Positions 1 to 6,662 of a stretch of DNA of 64,000 nt are shown piece after piece; position 1 is the first letter of the stretch, and the number at the start of each line of letters is the position of its first letter. The DNA lies in the NCBI RefSeq assembly GCF_001434405.1, contig NZ_AZFT01000053.1:706719-770718 (forward strand), in the 5' to 3' direction. The notes under the pieces are model-generated. The model saw nothing but the letters and a program-made list of their open reading frames with translations, was not told the origin of the DNA and ran no database searches. The position numbers and the translations under genes are program-made. The DNA is from Ligilactobacillus apodemi DSM 16634 = JCM 16172. GTDB lineage: Bacteria > Bacillota > Bacilli > Lactobacillales > Lactobacillaceae.

Positions 1-186
1 CGCTTTAGGTTCATCTGTGATCACAGGCGACTTTAAAAAGCTATTCCCAACACCAGCAACTCGCATTAATTTTGGATAATCTTGCTTGAAAAACTTGCGC
101 ACATTAGCAGCTGTTTCGATCACATCAACATCAATACCTGAAAACCAGTTTGCAAATTCTTCAGCTTTGCTCATATCGATTTCCAT
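1..186 (-). CDS. Phage protein of unknown function, 5' part only
   Basis: The gene enters from the left edge, so only its first 62 codons are visible. I place the start at the ATG at 186 because a GGAGGG ribosome-binding site lies seven bases upstream; another ATG further upstream has no such site. The visible part (start MEIDMSKAEEFANWF) is acidic-amphipathic with no signal peptide or motif I recognise. It is the most distal gene of the leftward early operon seen here and would precede the packaging genes in a typical siphophage map. Function not assigned. Confidence 0.6.
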   Translation of the reverse strand, partial: MEIDMSKAEEFANWFSGIDVDVIETAANVRKFFKQDYPKLMRVAGVGNSFLKSPVITDEPKA

Positions 187-203
187 TAATTTGCCCTCCA
201 TGC

Positions 204-265
204 TATAATGTAATGTGTTTTTTAGATAATTTATAGCGTGGCGAGATGCTTGCTACGCTTTTTTT
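204..265 (+). ncRNA. Candidate very short antisense transcript (promoter plus terminator)
   Basis: On the strand opposite the early operon, an extended -10 box (TGC then TATAAT, 204-209) is followed 26 bases later by a 10-bp hairpin (236-258; arms GCGTGGCGAG and CTTGCTACGC, loop ATG) and seven T. That is a promoter element and a strong intrinsic terminator with almost nothing between. The same arrangement recurs at 10,645-10,701. No clear -35 box is visible. It may make a ~45-base RNA antisense to the gap between two phage genes. Transcription is inference. Confidence 0.35.
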
Positions 266-792
266 ATGCGACTGATCACATAACCTTTTTTACTGGCTTT
301 TCCCATTTTTCGTAAATTAACGACAGATGATACTGATAAATCTAACATTTTAGCTAATTCATAACATGATTCAGTTTCAAAATGTTCATTTGTATAATTG
401 TTATCTGCAATCCAGATAAACTCATGTGTACTTGAAAAAGATGGTTTTCTTTCTGTTCTAGTTATTTTATATTGTCCATTTACGTAAATATTCTCATAAT
501 AGCAGCGACTAATACTTGATTTTGATGAATTTATTTTATTAGAAAGATCATCAAGAGTTTCAGTACTAATCATTTTTCCAGTCGATATATCTTCTGCTTT
601 CCACGTAAAAAAACGTCTAGGTTTTTTTTGTTGGTTTTTTTGATTTTTTATACCGTTTAAATAAACATTAAAAGCTGTTTTTGCGGTCTCGTCTTCAGAA
701 TGTTCATTGATATATTTCAAAATCTCATCTTGATTTTCAAAAATATTGTCAGTTATATTTTCTAGATAAGATACCGCAACACCGAACTTCAT
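253..792 (-). CDS. Phage protein with two NUMOD1-like DNA-binding repeats, no nuclease domain seen
   Basis: About 179 residues. I choose the ATG at 792 (residue 6 of the longest frame) because GGAGG lies eight bases upstream and this removes most of the overlap with the previous gene. Two similar segments, near residues 75-110 and 135-175, have the pattern of a short helix-turn-helix (LDDLSNKINSSKSSISRCY; ELAKMLDLSVSSVVNLRKM) followed by a small beta element. This resembles the NUMOD1 repeats found behind homing endonucleases and in some phage proteins. No GIY-YIG, HNH or LAGLIDADG motif is visible. It may be a DNA-binding accessory protein or the remains of a homing nuclease. Confidence 0.6.
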   Translation of the reverse strand: MKFGVAVSYLENITDNIFENQDEILKYINEHSEDETAKTAFNVYLNGIKNQKNQQKKPRRFFTWKAEDISTGKMISTETLDDLSNKINSSKSSISRCYYENIYVNGQYKITRTERKPSFSSTHEFIWIADNNYTNEHFETESCYELAKMLDLSVSSVVNLRKMGKASKKGYVISRIKKA

Positions 793-986
793 CGCTTCAT
801 CCTCCATAAATCCACAATTTCAACTAACTTAATCAAACAATGAGCTAATAAATATGTGCTCAATAACGATGTGTAACACAATGCTTTTAGATATTCTTGT
901 TGAAAAACATTTATTACGATCGCTGCTATCCACGCAACACCGCTAACTAGTATTAATGCATTACACAAGCCCTTAATTAACTTCAT
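789..986 (-). CDS. Small phage membrane protein
   Basis: 65 residues with two hydrophobic segments (about residues 8-27 and 35-55) joined by a short polar turn, and a basic C-terminus (LWRMKR). It starts at an ATG with AAAGGAGGGG seven bases upstream. It overlaps the next gene's reading frame by only a few bases, so translation is probably coupled. Size and topology recall holin-like or superinfection-type proteins, but its place in the early operon argues against a lysis role. Function unknown. Confidence 0.55.
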   Translation of the reverse strand: MKLIKGLCNALILVSGVAWIAAIVINVFQQEYLKALCYTSLLSTYLLAHCLIKLVEIVDLWRMKR

Positions 987-1001
987 TTATTTTCCCCTCC
1001 T

Positions 1002-1082
1002 TTAAAATTCACTAATTGCATATCCGATAAAAATTCCGATCGCCAAGCATGTGCCTGCGATTACAATTGTTAATGTTGTCAT
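1002..1082 (-). CDS. Possible 26-residue single-span membrane microprotein
   Basis: An ATG at 1082 overlaps the stop of the upstream gene (ATGA). The frame is open for 26 codons: one hydrophobic segment (LTIVIAGTCLAIGIFIGY) and a short polar tail ending SEF. It fills the gap between two confident genes and is followed at once by the ribosome-binding site of the next. Similar tiny membrane frames occur at 3,563-3,655 and 10,870-10,950 in this operon. Too short to be sure it is translated. Confidence 0.4.
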   Translation of the reverse strand: MTTLTIVIAGTCLAIGIFIGYAISEF

Positions 1083-1273
1083 TCACTCATCTCCAAAACA
1101 AACTTTTTGACATTCTCCAGATACCGTACTTGTTGCCACAAGTAAGGATCATTATCATCCGCTGGTGTATGCGATAGATAGTAATCGCTTGTACGTTTAA
1201 TTACATCTTCGATCACCGACATCGGATAACTATACCTGCTTAGCAATTCAACTATTTTTTCTTTGGCTGTCAT
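1079..1273 (-). CDS. Small phage protein of unknown function
   Basis: 64 residues, mostly helical and charged, with no motif I recognise. It starts with MTAKEKIVELLSRY and has AAAGGAG just upstream. Its start lies within the 3' end of the methyltransferase gene (26-base overlap), so the two are likely co-translated. Part of the leftward early operon. Confidence 0.55.
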   Translation of the reverse strand: MTAKEKIVELLSRYSYPMSVIEDVIKRTSDYYLSHTPADDNDPYLWQQVRYLENVKKFVLEMSE

Positions 1274-1733
1274 CTTTATCTCCTTTCAAAAACACGCACC
1301 ATCTTGTCTTACTCCTGCGATCACCAAAAATAGGTTTCTGGCCAAATGCTTTTATAACATCACTAAACTTGATTTGATCCTCATTCCACTTAAAAATCAA
1401 TGTTCCAGTTGATTTGAGTACACGCCTGCACTCATCAAAGCCACATTTCAAATCTTCTGGCCAACTTTCTTTATCGAGCTTGCCATACTTTTTAGCTAGC
1501 CAGCTATTCTGGCCAGCGTATATCAAATGTGGCGGGTCAAATACCACAAGATCAAATGTATTATCTGGAAATGGTATGCTACGAAAATCAGCTTGAGTAT
1601 CTGGATCAACGTCGATAACATGTCCTGTCGGAAGTTCTTCGTGATGTCTTCTGATGTCCATGTATGTCGTATGTTCTTCCTGCTTGTCATACCAAAACAT
1701 TCTCGATCCGCAACATACGTCTAAGATTTTCAT
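1248..1733 (-). CDS. Phage SAM-dependent methyltransferase, probably DNA-modifying
   Basis: 161 residues. An N-terminal SAM-binding loop (ILDVCCGSRMFWYD, residues 3-16), an acidic strand (YMDIRR) that would hold the ribose, and the catalytic motif DPPHLIY near residue 67 place it with class I methyltransferases of the N6-adenine/N4-cytosine kind. It has no separate target-recognition domain, as is usual for small orphan phage enzymes. No partner restriction nuclease is visible, so its likely job is to protect phage DNA from host restriction. The start overlaps the previous stop (ATGA). A 20-codon copy of its 5' end survives at 1,977-2,039, showing that this locus has been rearranged. Confidence 0.75.
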   Translation of the reverse strand: MKILDVCCGSRMFWYDKQEEHTTYMDIRRHHEELPTGHVIDVDPDTQADFRSIPFPDNTFDLVVFDPPHLIYAGQNSWLAKKYGKLDKESWPEDLKCGFDECRRVLKSTGTLIFKWNEDQIKFSDVIKAFGQKPIFGDRRSKTRWCVFLKGDKDDSQRKNS

Positions 1734-1951
1734 TTTTCCAATTTCTCTCCAAGATCGTTAATTCGTTCTTCTAACCAAAACTCGTAGTCTTCCATCGGAG
1801 AAAGCTGGCGCCTCAATAAATACGCATGTCGTTTTCCAACTTGGGCAACTAATGTTTCATTACCTAAAAATTTCTTCAACTTCCTAATTTTTTCAGACAG
1901 CTCTGCTTTTTCCTGTTTCAGCTCTTTGATCACTTGTTCAGTTGATTTCAT
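1730..1951 (-). CDS. Small coiled-coil phage protein
   Basis: 73 residues, rich in K and E with leucine spacing typical of a coiled coil (residues 1-30 and 45-73). It resembles the short proteins annotated in many phages as crAss001_48-related, whose function is unknown. Its stop overlaps the methyltransferase start (ATGA). It sits exactly between the intact methyltransferase and the remnant of a second copy, which suggests it arrived as part of a replacement cassette. Confidence 0.6.
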   Translation of the reverse strand: MKSTEQVIKELKQEKAELSEKIRKLKKFLGNETLVAQVGKRHAYLLRRQLSPMEDYEFWLEERINDLGEKLEK

Positions 1952-1976
1952 CTCTTTAATCCTCCTTACTTACCGC

Positions 1977-2039
1977 TCAAACCTTTGTAATGTTGTACCA
2001 AAACATTCGACTACCACAGCATACATCTAATATTTTCAT
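1977..2039 (-). pseudogene. Remnant of a methyltransferase gene (first 15 codons duplicated)
   Basis: An ATG at 2,039 overlaps the stop of the upstream gene (ATGA) and opens a 20-codon frame. Its first 15 residues, MKILDVCCGSRMFWY, are identical to the start of the methyltransferase at 1,733, and then it runs into unrelated codons and a stop. The DNA is similar but not identical, so this is an old copy rather than an assembly duplication. Confidence 0.8.
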
Positions 2040-2293
2040 TCTTCTTCCTCCACTAATTCATAAGTTTGCTTAAAAATATCATCTTTAATCGCCCAATGTT
2101 CACCTTTTTCTCCTGTAGCGATCCAATCACCTGAGTTGATGCCCATATCACCTTCTTTCGTTGGCAAAAAATATTGAAATTCATTAGCGCGATTATCAAC
2201 ACTCGGGAACATACCGTACTTAAAGACTTGCTCAGGTTCTTCGGTAAATTGCTCGGCTTTGATCGTTGCTGTCTTTCTATACTCTTTTAGCAT
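2036..2293 (-). CDS. Phage protein of the small PGDYG-like type
   Basis: 85 residues. The order of features (N-terminal EYRKTATIKAEQF, a central ...GDWIATGEKGEHWAIKDDIFKQTYE) matches a family of short phage proteins with a PGDY-like turn that is found in many Firmicutes phages and has no known activity. An acidic tail (VEEEE) ends the protein. Its stop overlaps the start of the methyltransferase remnant. Family call by recall only. Confidence 0.55.
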   Translation of the reverse strand: MLKEYRKTATIKAEQFTEEPEQVFKYGMFPSVDNRANEFQYFLPTKEGDMGINSGDWIATGEKGEHWAIKDDIFKQTYELVEEEE

Positions 2294-2296
2294 TTC

Positions 2297-2443
2297 TCAG
2301 TCCTCCAAATCGTCTACATATTCCCAGTGTGCATCTTCCATGATTGCGTTGTATAAGCATTCCTCGCTACAATAGCATTCATCTTCGTAAACCAAACATG
2401 CACCTGTTTCTTCAAAATCATCTCCACAGTATTGGCATTCCAT
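2297..2443 (-). CDS. 48-residue zinc-ribbon-like phage protein
   Basis: The ATG at 2,443 follows AAGGAAGGTGAT. The 48-codon frame begins MECQYCGDDFEE and contains CxxC (residues 3-6), a C near 15 and CYC...C (near 23-30), the spacing of a small zinc-binding module, with an acidic remainder. It lies between two confident genes with almost no gaps. Role unknown; such proteins are common in phage early regions. Confidence 0.55.
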   Translation of the reverse strand: MECQYCGDDFEETGACLVYEDECYCSEECLYNAIMEDAHWEYVDDLED

Positions 2444-2457
2444 GATGATCACCTTCC

Positions 2458-2928
2458 TTAAAAAAATTTTGCTGGATCGTAGTCAAGATTTTGCATGATG
2501 TCATAAAATTGTACCTTGCCCTTTGTCGTAACTCTGCGAGTATTGACATTCTTACTTAGTCCAAAGATCCGCATCTTAAAATCATTCTTGCGTGGCACAA
2601 CTACTTCAACAGCTTTTTTAAACCGTCGCTGAAATAAGTTAAATCTCAACTTAGCAGCTGGATCAGCACCATAACGACCATCTAAACTAGACTTGACATC
2701 ATACACATGTAAAATCCGACCGTTGCGATCGTAAATTACAAAATCAGGTTTGTACGTGATTGCAGTCATCGTCCCCGCTTTTTCAAGCACGAATCGGGGA
2801 TGCACGTCAAATTCATAACCGCTATCTCTAACAAACCGCTGATAAAAATCAGCTTCTTTTTGTGAGTCAAACACGTATCCATCTAACTCAACTCTCCGAC
2901 CAAAATGCGTACCTGCCTTATTCGTCAT
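2458..2928 (-). CDS. DUF1064 family phage protein, probable endonuclease-fold
   Basis: About 156 residues. The longest frame begins at 2,991 but overlaps the upstream gene by 74 bases; the ATG at 2,928 has AAAGGA eight bases upstream and matches where family members start (TNKAGTHFGRRVELDG). Conserved-looking elements are FDSQKEADFY, YKPDFVIYD and VYDVKSS, which give an E...D...xxK pattern like PD-(D/E)xK nucleases or Holliday-junction resolvases. DUF1064 genes are usual companions of phage replication modules. Enzyme activity is inferred from the motif. Confidence 0.65.
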   Translation of the reverse strand: MTNKAGTHFGRRVELDGYVFDSQKEADFYQRFVRDSGYEFDVHPRFVLEKAGTMTAITYKPDFVIYDRNGRILHVYDVKSSLDGRYGADPAAKLRFNLFQRRFKKAVEVVVPRKNDFKMRIFGLSKNVNTRRVTTKGKVQFYDIMQNLDYDPAKFF

Positions 2929-3469
2929 CTTCAACATCCTTTGACTCATCCCAAGCTTTAGCCATGCCAGCGTATTCGATACGAGCTTCATTTAGCTTCT
3001 TCAACAAGTCTGAGGTACTTTCAAAGTTCAGCTCTTTGGCGATCTCATCAAACGAATATCCTTCTGCCATTCTGACCAATACTTTGCGTGGGTTAAAATC
3101 ACTCTTTAATTCATATTTCTCAGTCATCAAGAAGCGATCGATAATGTCTGCCGTGATTTCTTCTTCACGTTCGATCACTTGTTCTTCACCAACATCAAGC
3201 GATAATTGTTCATTTTGCACTGTTTTCCAAGTGCCAGCGGTGTCACGTTCGTAATATTCGACTGGTTCTAATGTCTCTGCGTCGACCTTTTGTGTGTAAC
3301 GTGTTACAGCTGACTCGATCGTGAAGCGTACGACGCCATCCAATTTCAACTTCTGCAACTCATCTAATTGATTTAGTAGACCTGAACCAGCCAGCTTTTC
3401 TGTAATCGTGATGTTTCCCTTTGTGTCTACTTTGAAATTATCGATTCCTGCGTAAAATTCTAAACTCAT
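2918..3469 (-). CDS. Phage early protein of unknown function
   Basis: 183 residues, acidic, with an N-terminal beta-rich part (about 1-60), a middle region (VTRYTQKVDAETLEPVEYYER) and a C-terminal helical part containing YSFDEIAKELNFESTSDLLKKL, which could be a helix-turn-helix. No catalytic motif seen. The ATG at 3,469 follows a good AGGAGG site. It overlaps DUF1064 by 11 bases. Confidence 0.55.
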   Translation of the reverse strand: MSLEFYAGIDNFKVDTKGNITITEKLAGSGLLNQLDELQKLKLDGVVRFTIESAVTRYTQKVDAETLEPVEYYERDTAGTWKTVQNEQLSLDVGEEQVIEREEEITADIIDRFLMTEKYELKSDFNPRKVLVRMAEGYSFDEIAKELNFESTSDLLKKLNEARIEYAGMAKAWDESKDVEDDE

Positions 3470-3562
3470 GTTCTTTTCCTCCTATTGTTAAAAATGTCGT
3501 TTTTTTTGACAATACAGCTTAAAATTCAAATTCTATCGTTAAAAAAATCGCTTTTTTTGATT

Positions 3563-3655
3563 TTATCTATTGTCAAATCCTGCCCAAATCAGCAAGATAA
3601 AAATCACTAACAATGCTACAGCTGATAAAATACCAATTGCCTTAAGCACCAGCAT
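3563..3655 (-). CDS. Possible 30-residue membrane microprotein
   Basis: An ATG at 3,655, inside the last codons of the upstream gene, opens 30 codons that are almost entirely hydrophobic (LSAVALLVIFILLIWAG) with a polar GFDNR end. The gap it fills is otherwise unexplained. The next ~90 bases (3,480-3,562) hold two imperfect hairpins with A/T-rich loops (near 3,493-3,510 and 3,546-3,563) and no gene. Translation is not certain. Confidence 0.35.
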   Translation of the reverse strand: MLVLKAIGILSAVALLVIFILLIWAGFDNR

Positions 3656-3920
3656 TTTTTAATTTCTCCGCTAATTCAATACATTTTTGCTCTAATTTAT
3701 TTTGAACAGCTTTAACATTTGCGATCAATTCAGCTAAGCTTTCTGCATCCATTTCTTTTAATGCAGCATTTGCATAAGCATCAAGAGCACTTGCTAACGT
3801 CGGGTAGTAGTTAACATCATATGAACTTGTTTTCGCATTATCTTTGGTCCGTTTTCGTTTCAAGTTATACGTGTACGTATCGCTTTCAATCGAATACACA
3901 TCATCTAATCTGATTACCAT
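3642..3920 (-). CDS. Small phage protein of unknown function
   Basis: 92 residues: a beta-rich start (VIRLDDVYSIESDTYTYNLKRKRTK), then two amphipathic helices (ALDAYANAALKEM; ELIANVKAVQNKLEQKCIELAEKLK). This layout is shared by a group of short phage early proteins without known function. The ATG at 3,920 follows AGGAGG. A member of the leftward operon. Confidence 0.55.
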   Translation of the reverse strand: MVIRLDDVYSIESDTYTYNLKRKRTKDNAKTSSYDVNYYPTLASALDAYANAALKEMDAESLAELIANVKAVQNKLEQKCIELAEKLKNAGA

Positions 3921-4023
3921 ATAAACCTCCTAGCTCGTACTGAGCGCATTTTATATACTTCATGAATAATTTATCGTCTGTTGTGGTAAAGTCGCTCATT
4001 TACGACTTAAACAAGCTTAAAAT

Positions 4024-4173
4024 TCATTTCTTGTGTTTTCTCCAATTGTGCGGATTGATATTCATTTCTTTTCGATATTCTTTTAACGTTGGACCATATC
4101 GAAAAGGTTGTCCTAACTTGCTTCCTGTTTTCTTAGCATCCCAACGAATGATTTTCATACCACTTTTTTCCAT
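4024..4173 (-). CDS. Small basic phage protein
   Basis: About 49 residues from the ATG at 4,173 (GGGGTGA upstream); the longest frame reaches 4,215 but would overlap the previous gene by 83 bases. The protein is strongly basic with aromatic residues (IIRWDAKK; PFRYGPTLKEYRKE; HNWRKHKK), which suggests nucleic-acid contact. No family recognised. The start site is uncertain. Confidence 0.4.
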   Translation of the reverse strand: MEKSGMKIIRWDAKKTGSKLGQPFRYGPTLKEYRKEMNINPHNWRKHKK

Positions 4174-4390
4174 TATCCTCACCCCACCGATCCATAATCT
4201 TCTCGCTAAGTTCATTTTTGAAGTCTTGCATTTCTTTTGCGTATTCTATCTCTAATTGATGATACAAAGTATCATACATTGCATAGAACTCTTCCCAGCT
4301 TATATCTTCCAAATACATAGCACGAGCGACTTTATCCATTTTCTTTTTGATTTTTTCACGACGTTCCAAACGTTCAGAATTAGACATCAT
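4133..4390 (-). CDS. Small helical phage protein
   Basis: 85 residues, highly charged and helical, without cysteines until the last residue. It begins MMSNSERLERREKIKKKM and overlaps the stop of the preceding microORF (ATGA). No motif recognised. A member of the early operon; function unknown. Confidence 0.5.
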   Translation of the reverse strand: MMSNSERLERREKIKKKMDKVARAMYLEDISWEEFYAMYDTLYHQLEIEYAKEMQDFKNELSEKIMDRWGEDNGKKWYENHSLGC

Positions 4391-4479
4391 TTTTTATCAC
4401 TTCTTTCTTGTGCAATTCGTAATTTCTTTTGTCGTCGTCTACGTTTATCGCGTTTCTTGCTTCGCTTCTTTCCTGTCAT
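4387..4479 (-). CDS. Possible 30-residue very basic peptide
   Basis: An ATG at 4,479 opens 30 codons, more than half of them K or R (GKKRSKKRDKRRRRQKKLR), ending in a stop that overlaps the next start (ATGA). The tight coupling on both sides and the absence of any other frame in this gap support a real gene. The peptide could bind DNA or RNA. No family known to me. Confidence 0.4.
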   Translation of the reverse strand: MTGKKRSKKRDKRRRRQKKLRIAQERSDKK

Positions 4480-4489
4480 ATATCAAATC

Positions 4490-4996
4490 TCACTTTCTTG
4501 TGACTAGCTTTGTTTCCGCTACAAACATGTCATACTTTGCTAATTCGTCATCAACCACTCTGAGCACCGATCTTAATTCGATCAGATTATTCTCACTAGA
4601 ATTGATATAAAAATCGGCTGCTGCTTGTTCAATATCAAATACTTTTGAATGAACACTTTCCGCTGTTTCACGTCGTTTCTTTTCCAAAAATTCAGCGATC
4701 ATTTCGTTAACGCTTGTCTGTAACTCTGGATTCAAAGACTTTTTATCTAACTTGATAACATCTTGTGGTTCTGGAAACATTGTGATCACTTGCTTTTTCT
4801 TGAGATCTAAAATAATTCCAATATCACGATATCGATAATGATCTCTTCCGTTATCTTCATGTTTAACGAACTCACATAAATTCAGCAGTCGTTCTGTCCA
4901 ATCACGCATCGAGTCTAAAGTCTGTCCAAAACGTTGCTTGATTCGTTCACTTGCGTGCGGTGTGATCGTATAATCACTTGCATTAGTTACTCCCAT
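4490..4996 (-). CDS. Phage early protein of unknown function
   Basis: 168 residues. The N-terminal part (ITPHASERIKQRF, residues 11-23) recalls short phage proteins built around a hairpin that are often labelled hypothetical. The middle has beta strands (HYRYRDIGIILDLKKKQVITMF) and the last 90 residues are helical. The ATG at 4,996 follows GGGAGATGAG. No catalytic signature. Confidence 0.5.
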   Translation of the reverse strand: MGVTNASDYTITPHASERIKQRFGQTLDSMRDWTERLLNLCEFVKHEDNGRDHYRYRDIGIILDLKKKQVITMFPEPQDVIKLDKKSLNPELQTSVNEMIAEFLEKKRRETAESVHSKVFDIEQAAADFYINSSENNLIELRSVLRVVDDELAKYDMFVAETKLVTRK

Positions 4997-4999
4997 TTC

Positions 5000-5413
5000 T
5001 TATCTCATCTCCCTTTTTTGTCGTTGTCTGTATAACTGATCGTATAACGTCGTCAGCTGTAACTGCGCTTCTTCAACTTCTGTCACTTGTTTAAGATCGC
5101 CGTCATATTTGACCTCTAGATATTTCAAAAAATTAGCTCCATCTTCTACAAAGCGCCAACCTTGGCGCTTCTCTTCCTCTGCCACCTCTATTGCTCGCCA
5201 GACAGCCGTAACACGTTTTTCTTCATGCTCTTTGATGAACTTTTGAAATATCGTTGCTTGATCTTCATGAGCCTCTGCATGCATTTCAAGCTTTCTGATG
5301 ATATTTGTATGCATAATCGCTTGCTTTAACATCGCTTTAACAGCAATCGATTCTTGCAAATTCTCAGATTTCATGATCTCAGCGTATTGCACTTGATTCA
5401 TGTATCGGCTCAT
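5000..5413 (-). CDS. Helical phage protein next to the replicative helicase
   Basis: About 137 residues, nearly all helix, with a coiled-coil-like centre (HAEAHEDQATIFQKFIKEHEEK) and a C-terminal basic end. I choose the ATG at 5,413 because GAGGTG lies six bases upstream; the longer frame starts at 5,434 and overlaps the helicase gene. By position it could be a helicase loader or replication accessory protein, but nothing in the sequence proves it. Confidence 0.5.
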   Translation of the reverse strand: MSRYMNQVQYAEIMKSENLQESIAVKAMLKQAIMHTNIIRKLEMHAEAHEDQATIFQKFIKEHEEKRVTAVWRAIEVAEEEKRQGWRFVEDGANFLKYLEVKYDGDLKQVTEVEEAQLQLTTLYDQLYRQRQKREMR

Positions 5414-5423
5414 GTTCATCACC

Positions 5424-6662
5424 TCATTCCTCATTGTTTGGTTCGATAAACGTCATATAACGTCCCTCGAAATAATAGTCGATCGTCCCTAATGCACCTT
5501 CACGATTCTTCTGGATCGTTAATTGAACAACTTTTGGATCGTCTTCGTATGGTCTATGCAAGAACGCCACAACGTTGCTATCCTGTTCAATCGATCCTGA
5601 GTCACGCAAATTTGAAAGTTGCGGTGTCTGGTTAGCGTTCACATCTCGATTGAGCTGAGCTAACACCACGATCGGAACGTTATACTCATTTGCCATGATT
5701 TTTAGTTCTCGTGAGATCTGGCTAACTTGTTCCCAACGTGCCAATCGACTATTTTCAACTTTGACCAGACCGATGTAATCAACGATCGCCACATACTTGT
5801 TTGACTTTGATTTAGCTGCATTTTCTCTGATGATCGATAAGATACCACTCAAAGATAAAACTTTGTCATACACACGTAATTTACGCTCTCTGTACCATTC
5901 GATTGCATCAGCTACTAATTCACGTTCGTATTTTTGGAGAACTTTCGCAGGTCTCTTTAATCGCTGTGATGAGATATTAGTGTGTCGTGCTACAAATCTG
6001 TTAAGCATCTCACGCTTGTTCATTTCTAGTGTGAAGAAATCGACTTGCACTTCTGGATCATTGCTTATGATCTGATATGCTAAGTTCACACCGTAAGCTG
6101 TTTTACCAACTGAAGGACGTGCACCGATCGTCAGTAACATCGAGCCATACAGACCACCAGCTAAGAAATTATCTAACTTAGGAAAGCTCTTGATCCCAAC
6201 TGGCATATCGTTATACATGCGATAACTCAGATCATCCATCGCCTCATCGAGATAACCCTTATCGTCGTCCTCTTCGTCAGTCTTCTTTAAATTATCGATC
6301 GCTGATGACAACTTGTTAAGCTCGTCTTTTTTAGGTGACATCTGATACATTACAACTGCTTCATCTAACTTTTTCTTAGCTGCTAGCTTATGCAGTGCCT
6401 TCACATCATTTGTGATGCTTGCCGTTGAAAATACCGACTCTCGCATATCTTCAAGATCTTTATAGCTCAACTGTCCGTCATACTTATCTAGTTCGCTATA
6501 TACATTGAGTGTCGTTCGTTCATTCGCATCTAAACTCTGTAAAACTTCTACAACGTTTCTAAAACGGGTATCTTCAAACCAAGTAGCATTTATAGATACA
6601 ATATCGACCAATTCAGGTTTGCTAAGAAACGTTGCGATCACTCTTTGCTCTAGCTCGTTCAA
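5424..6662 (-). CDS. dnaB: DnaB-type replicative helicase of the phage
   Basis: 412 residues with an N-terminal helical domain (1-100) and a RecA-like motor: Walker A GARPSVGKTAYG near residue 180, a VDFFTLEM strand-helix, Walker B-type VAIVDYIGL, VVLAQLNR, and a DSGSIEQDSN segment with the arginine-finger region after it. This order is diagnostic of the DnaB family (GP4d helicases). It unwinds the phage fork 5'-3' once loaded at the origin. It starts inside the 3' end of the initiator gene (41-base overlap), so the two replication proteins are co-translated. Slightly shorter than host DnaB, as usual for phage versions. Confidence 0.92.
   Translation of the reverse strand: MNELEQRVIATFLSKPELVDIVSINATWFEDTRFRNVVEVLQSLDANERTTLNVYSELDKYDGQLSYKDLEDMRESVFSTASITNDVKALHKLAAKKKLDEAVVMYQMSPKKDELNKLSSAIDNLKKTDEEDDDKGYLDEAMDDLSYRMYNDMPVGIKSFPKLDNFLAGGLYGSMLLTIGARPSVGKTAYGVNLAYQIISNDPEVQVDFFTLEMNKREMLNRFVARHTNISSQRLKRPAKVLQKYERELVADAIEWYRERKLRVYDKVLSLSGILSIIRENAAKSKSNKYVAIVDYIGLVKVENSRLARWEQVSQISRELKIMANEYNVPIVVLAQLNRDVNANQTPQLSNLRDSGSIEQDSNVVAFLHRPYEDDPKVVQLTIQKNREGALGTIDYYFEGRYMTFIEPNNEE

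Noticed and set aside
1414-1724. Rightward frames over the methyltransferase
   Set aside because: Opposite to an intact gene with clear motifs; no ribosome-binding sites.
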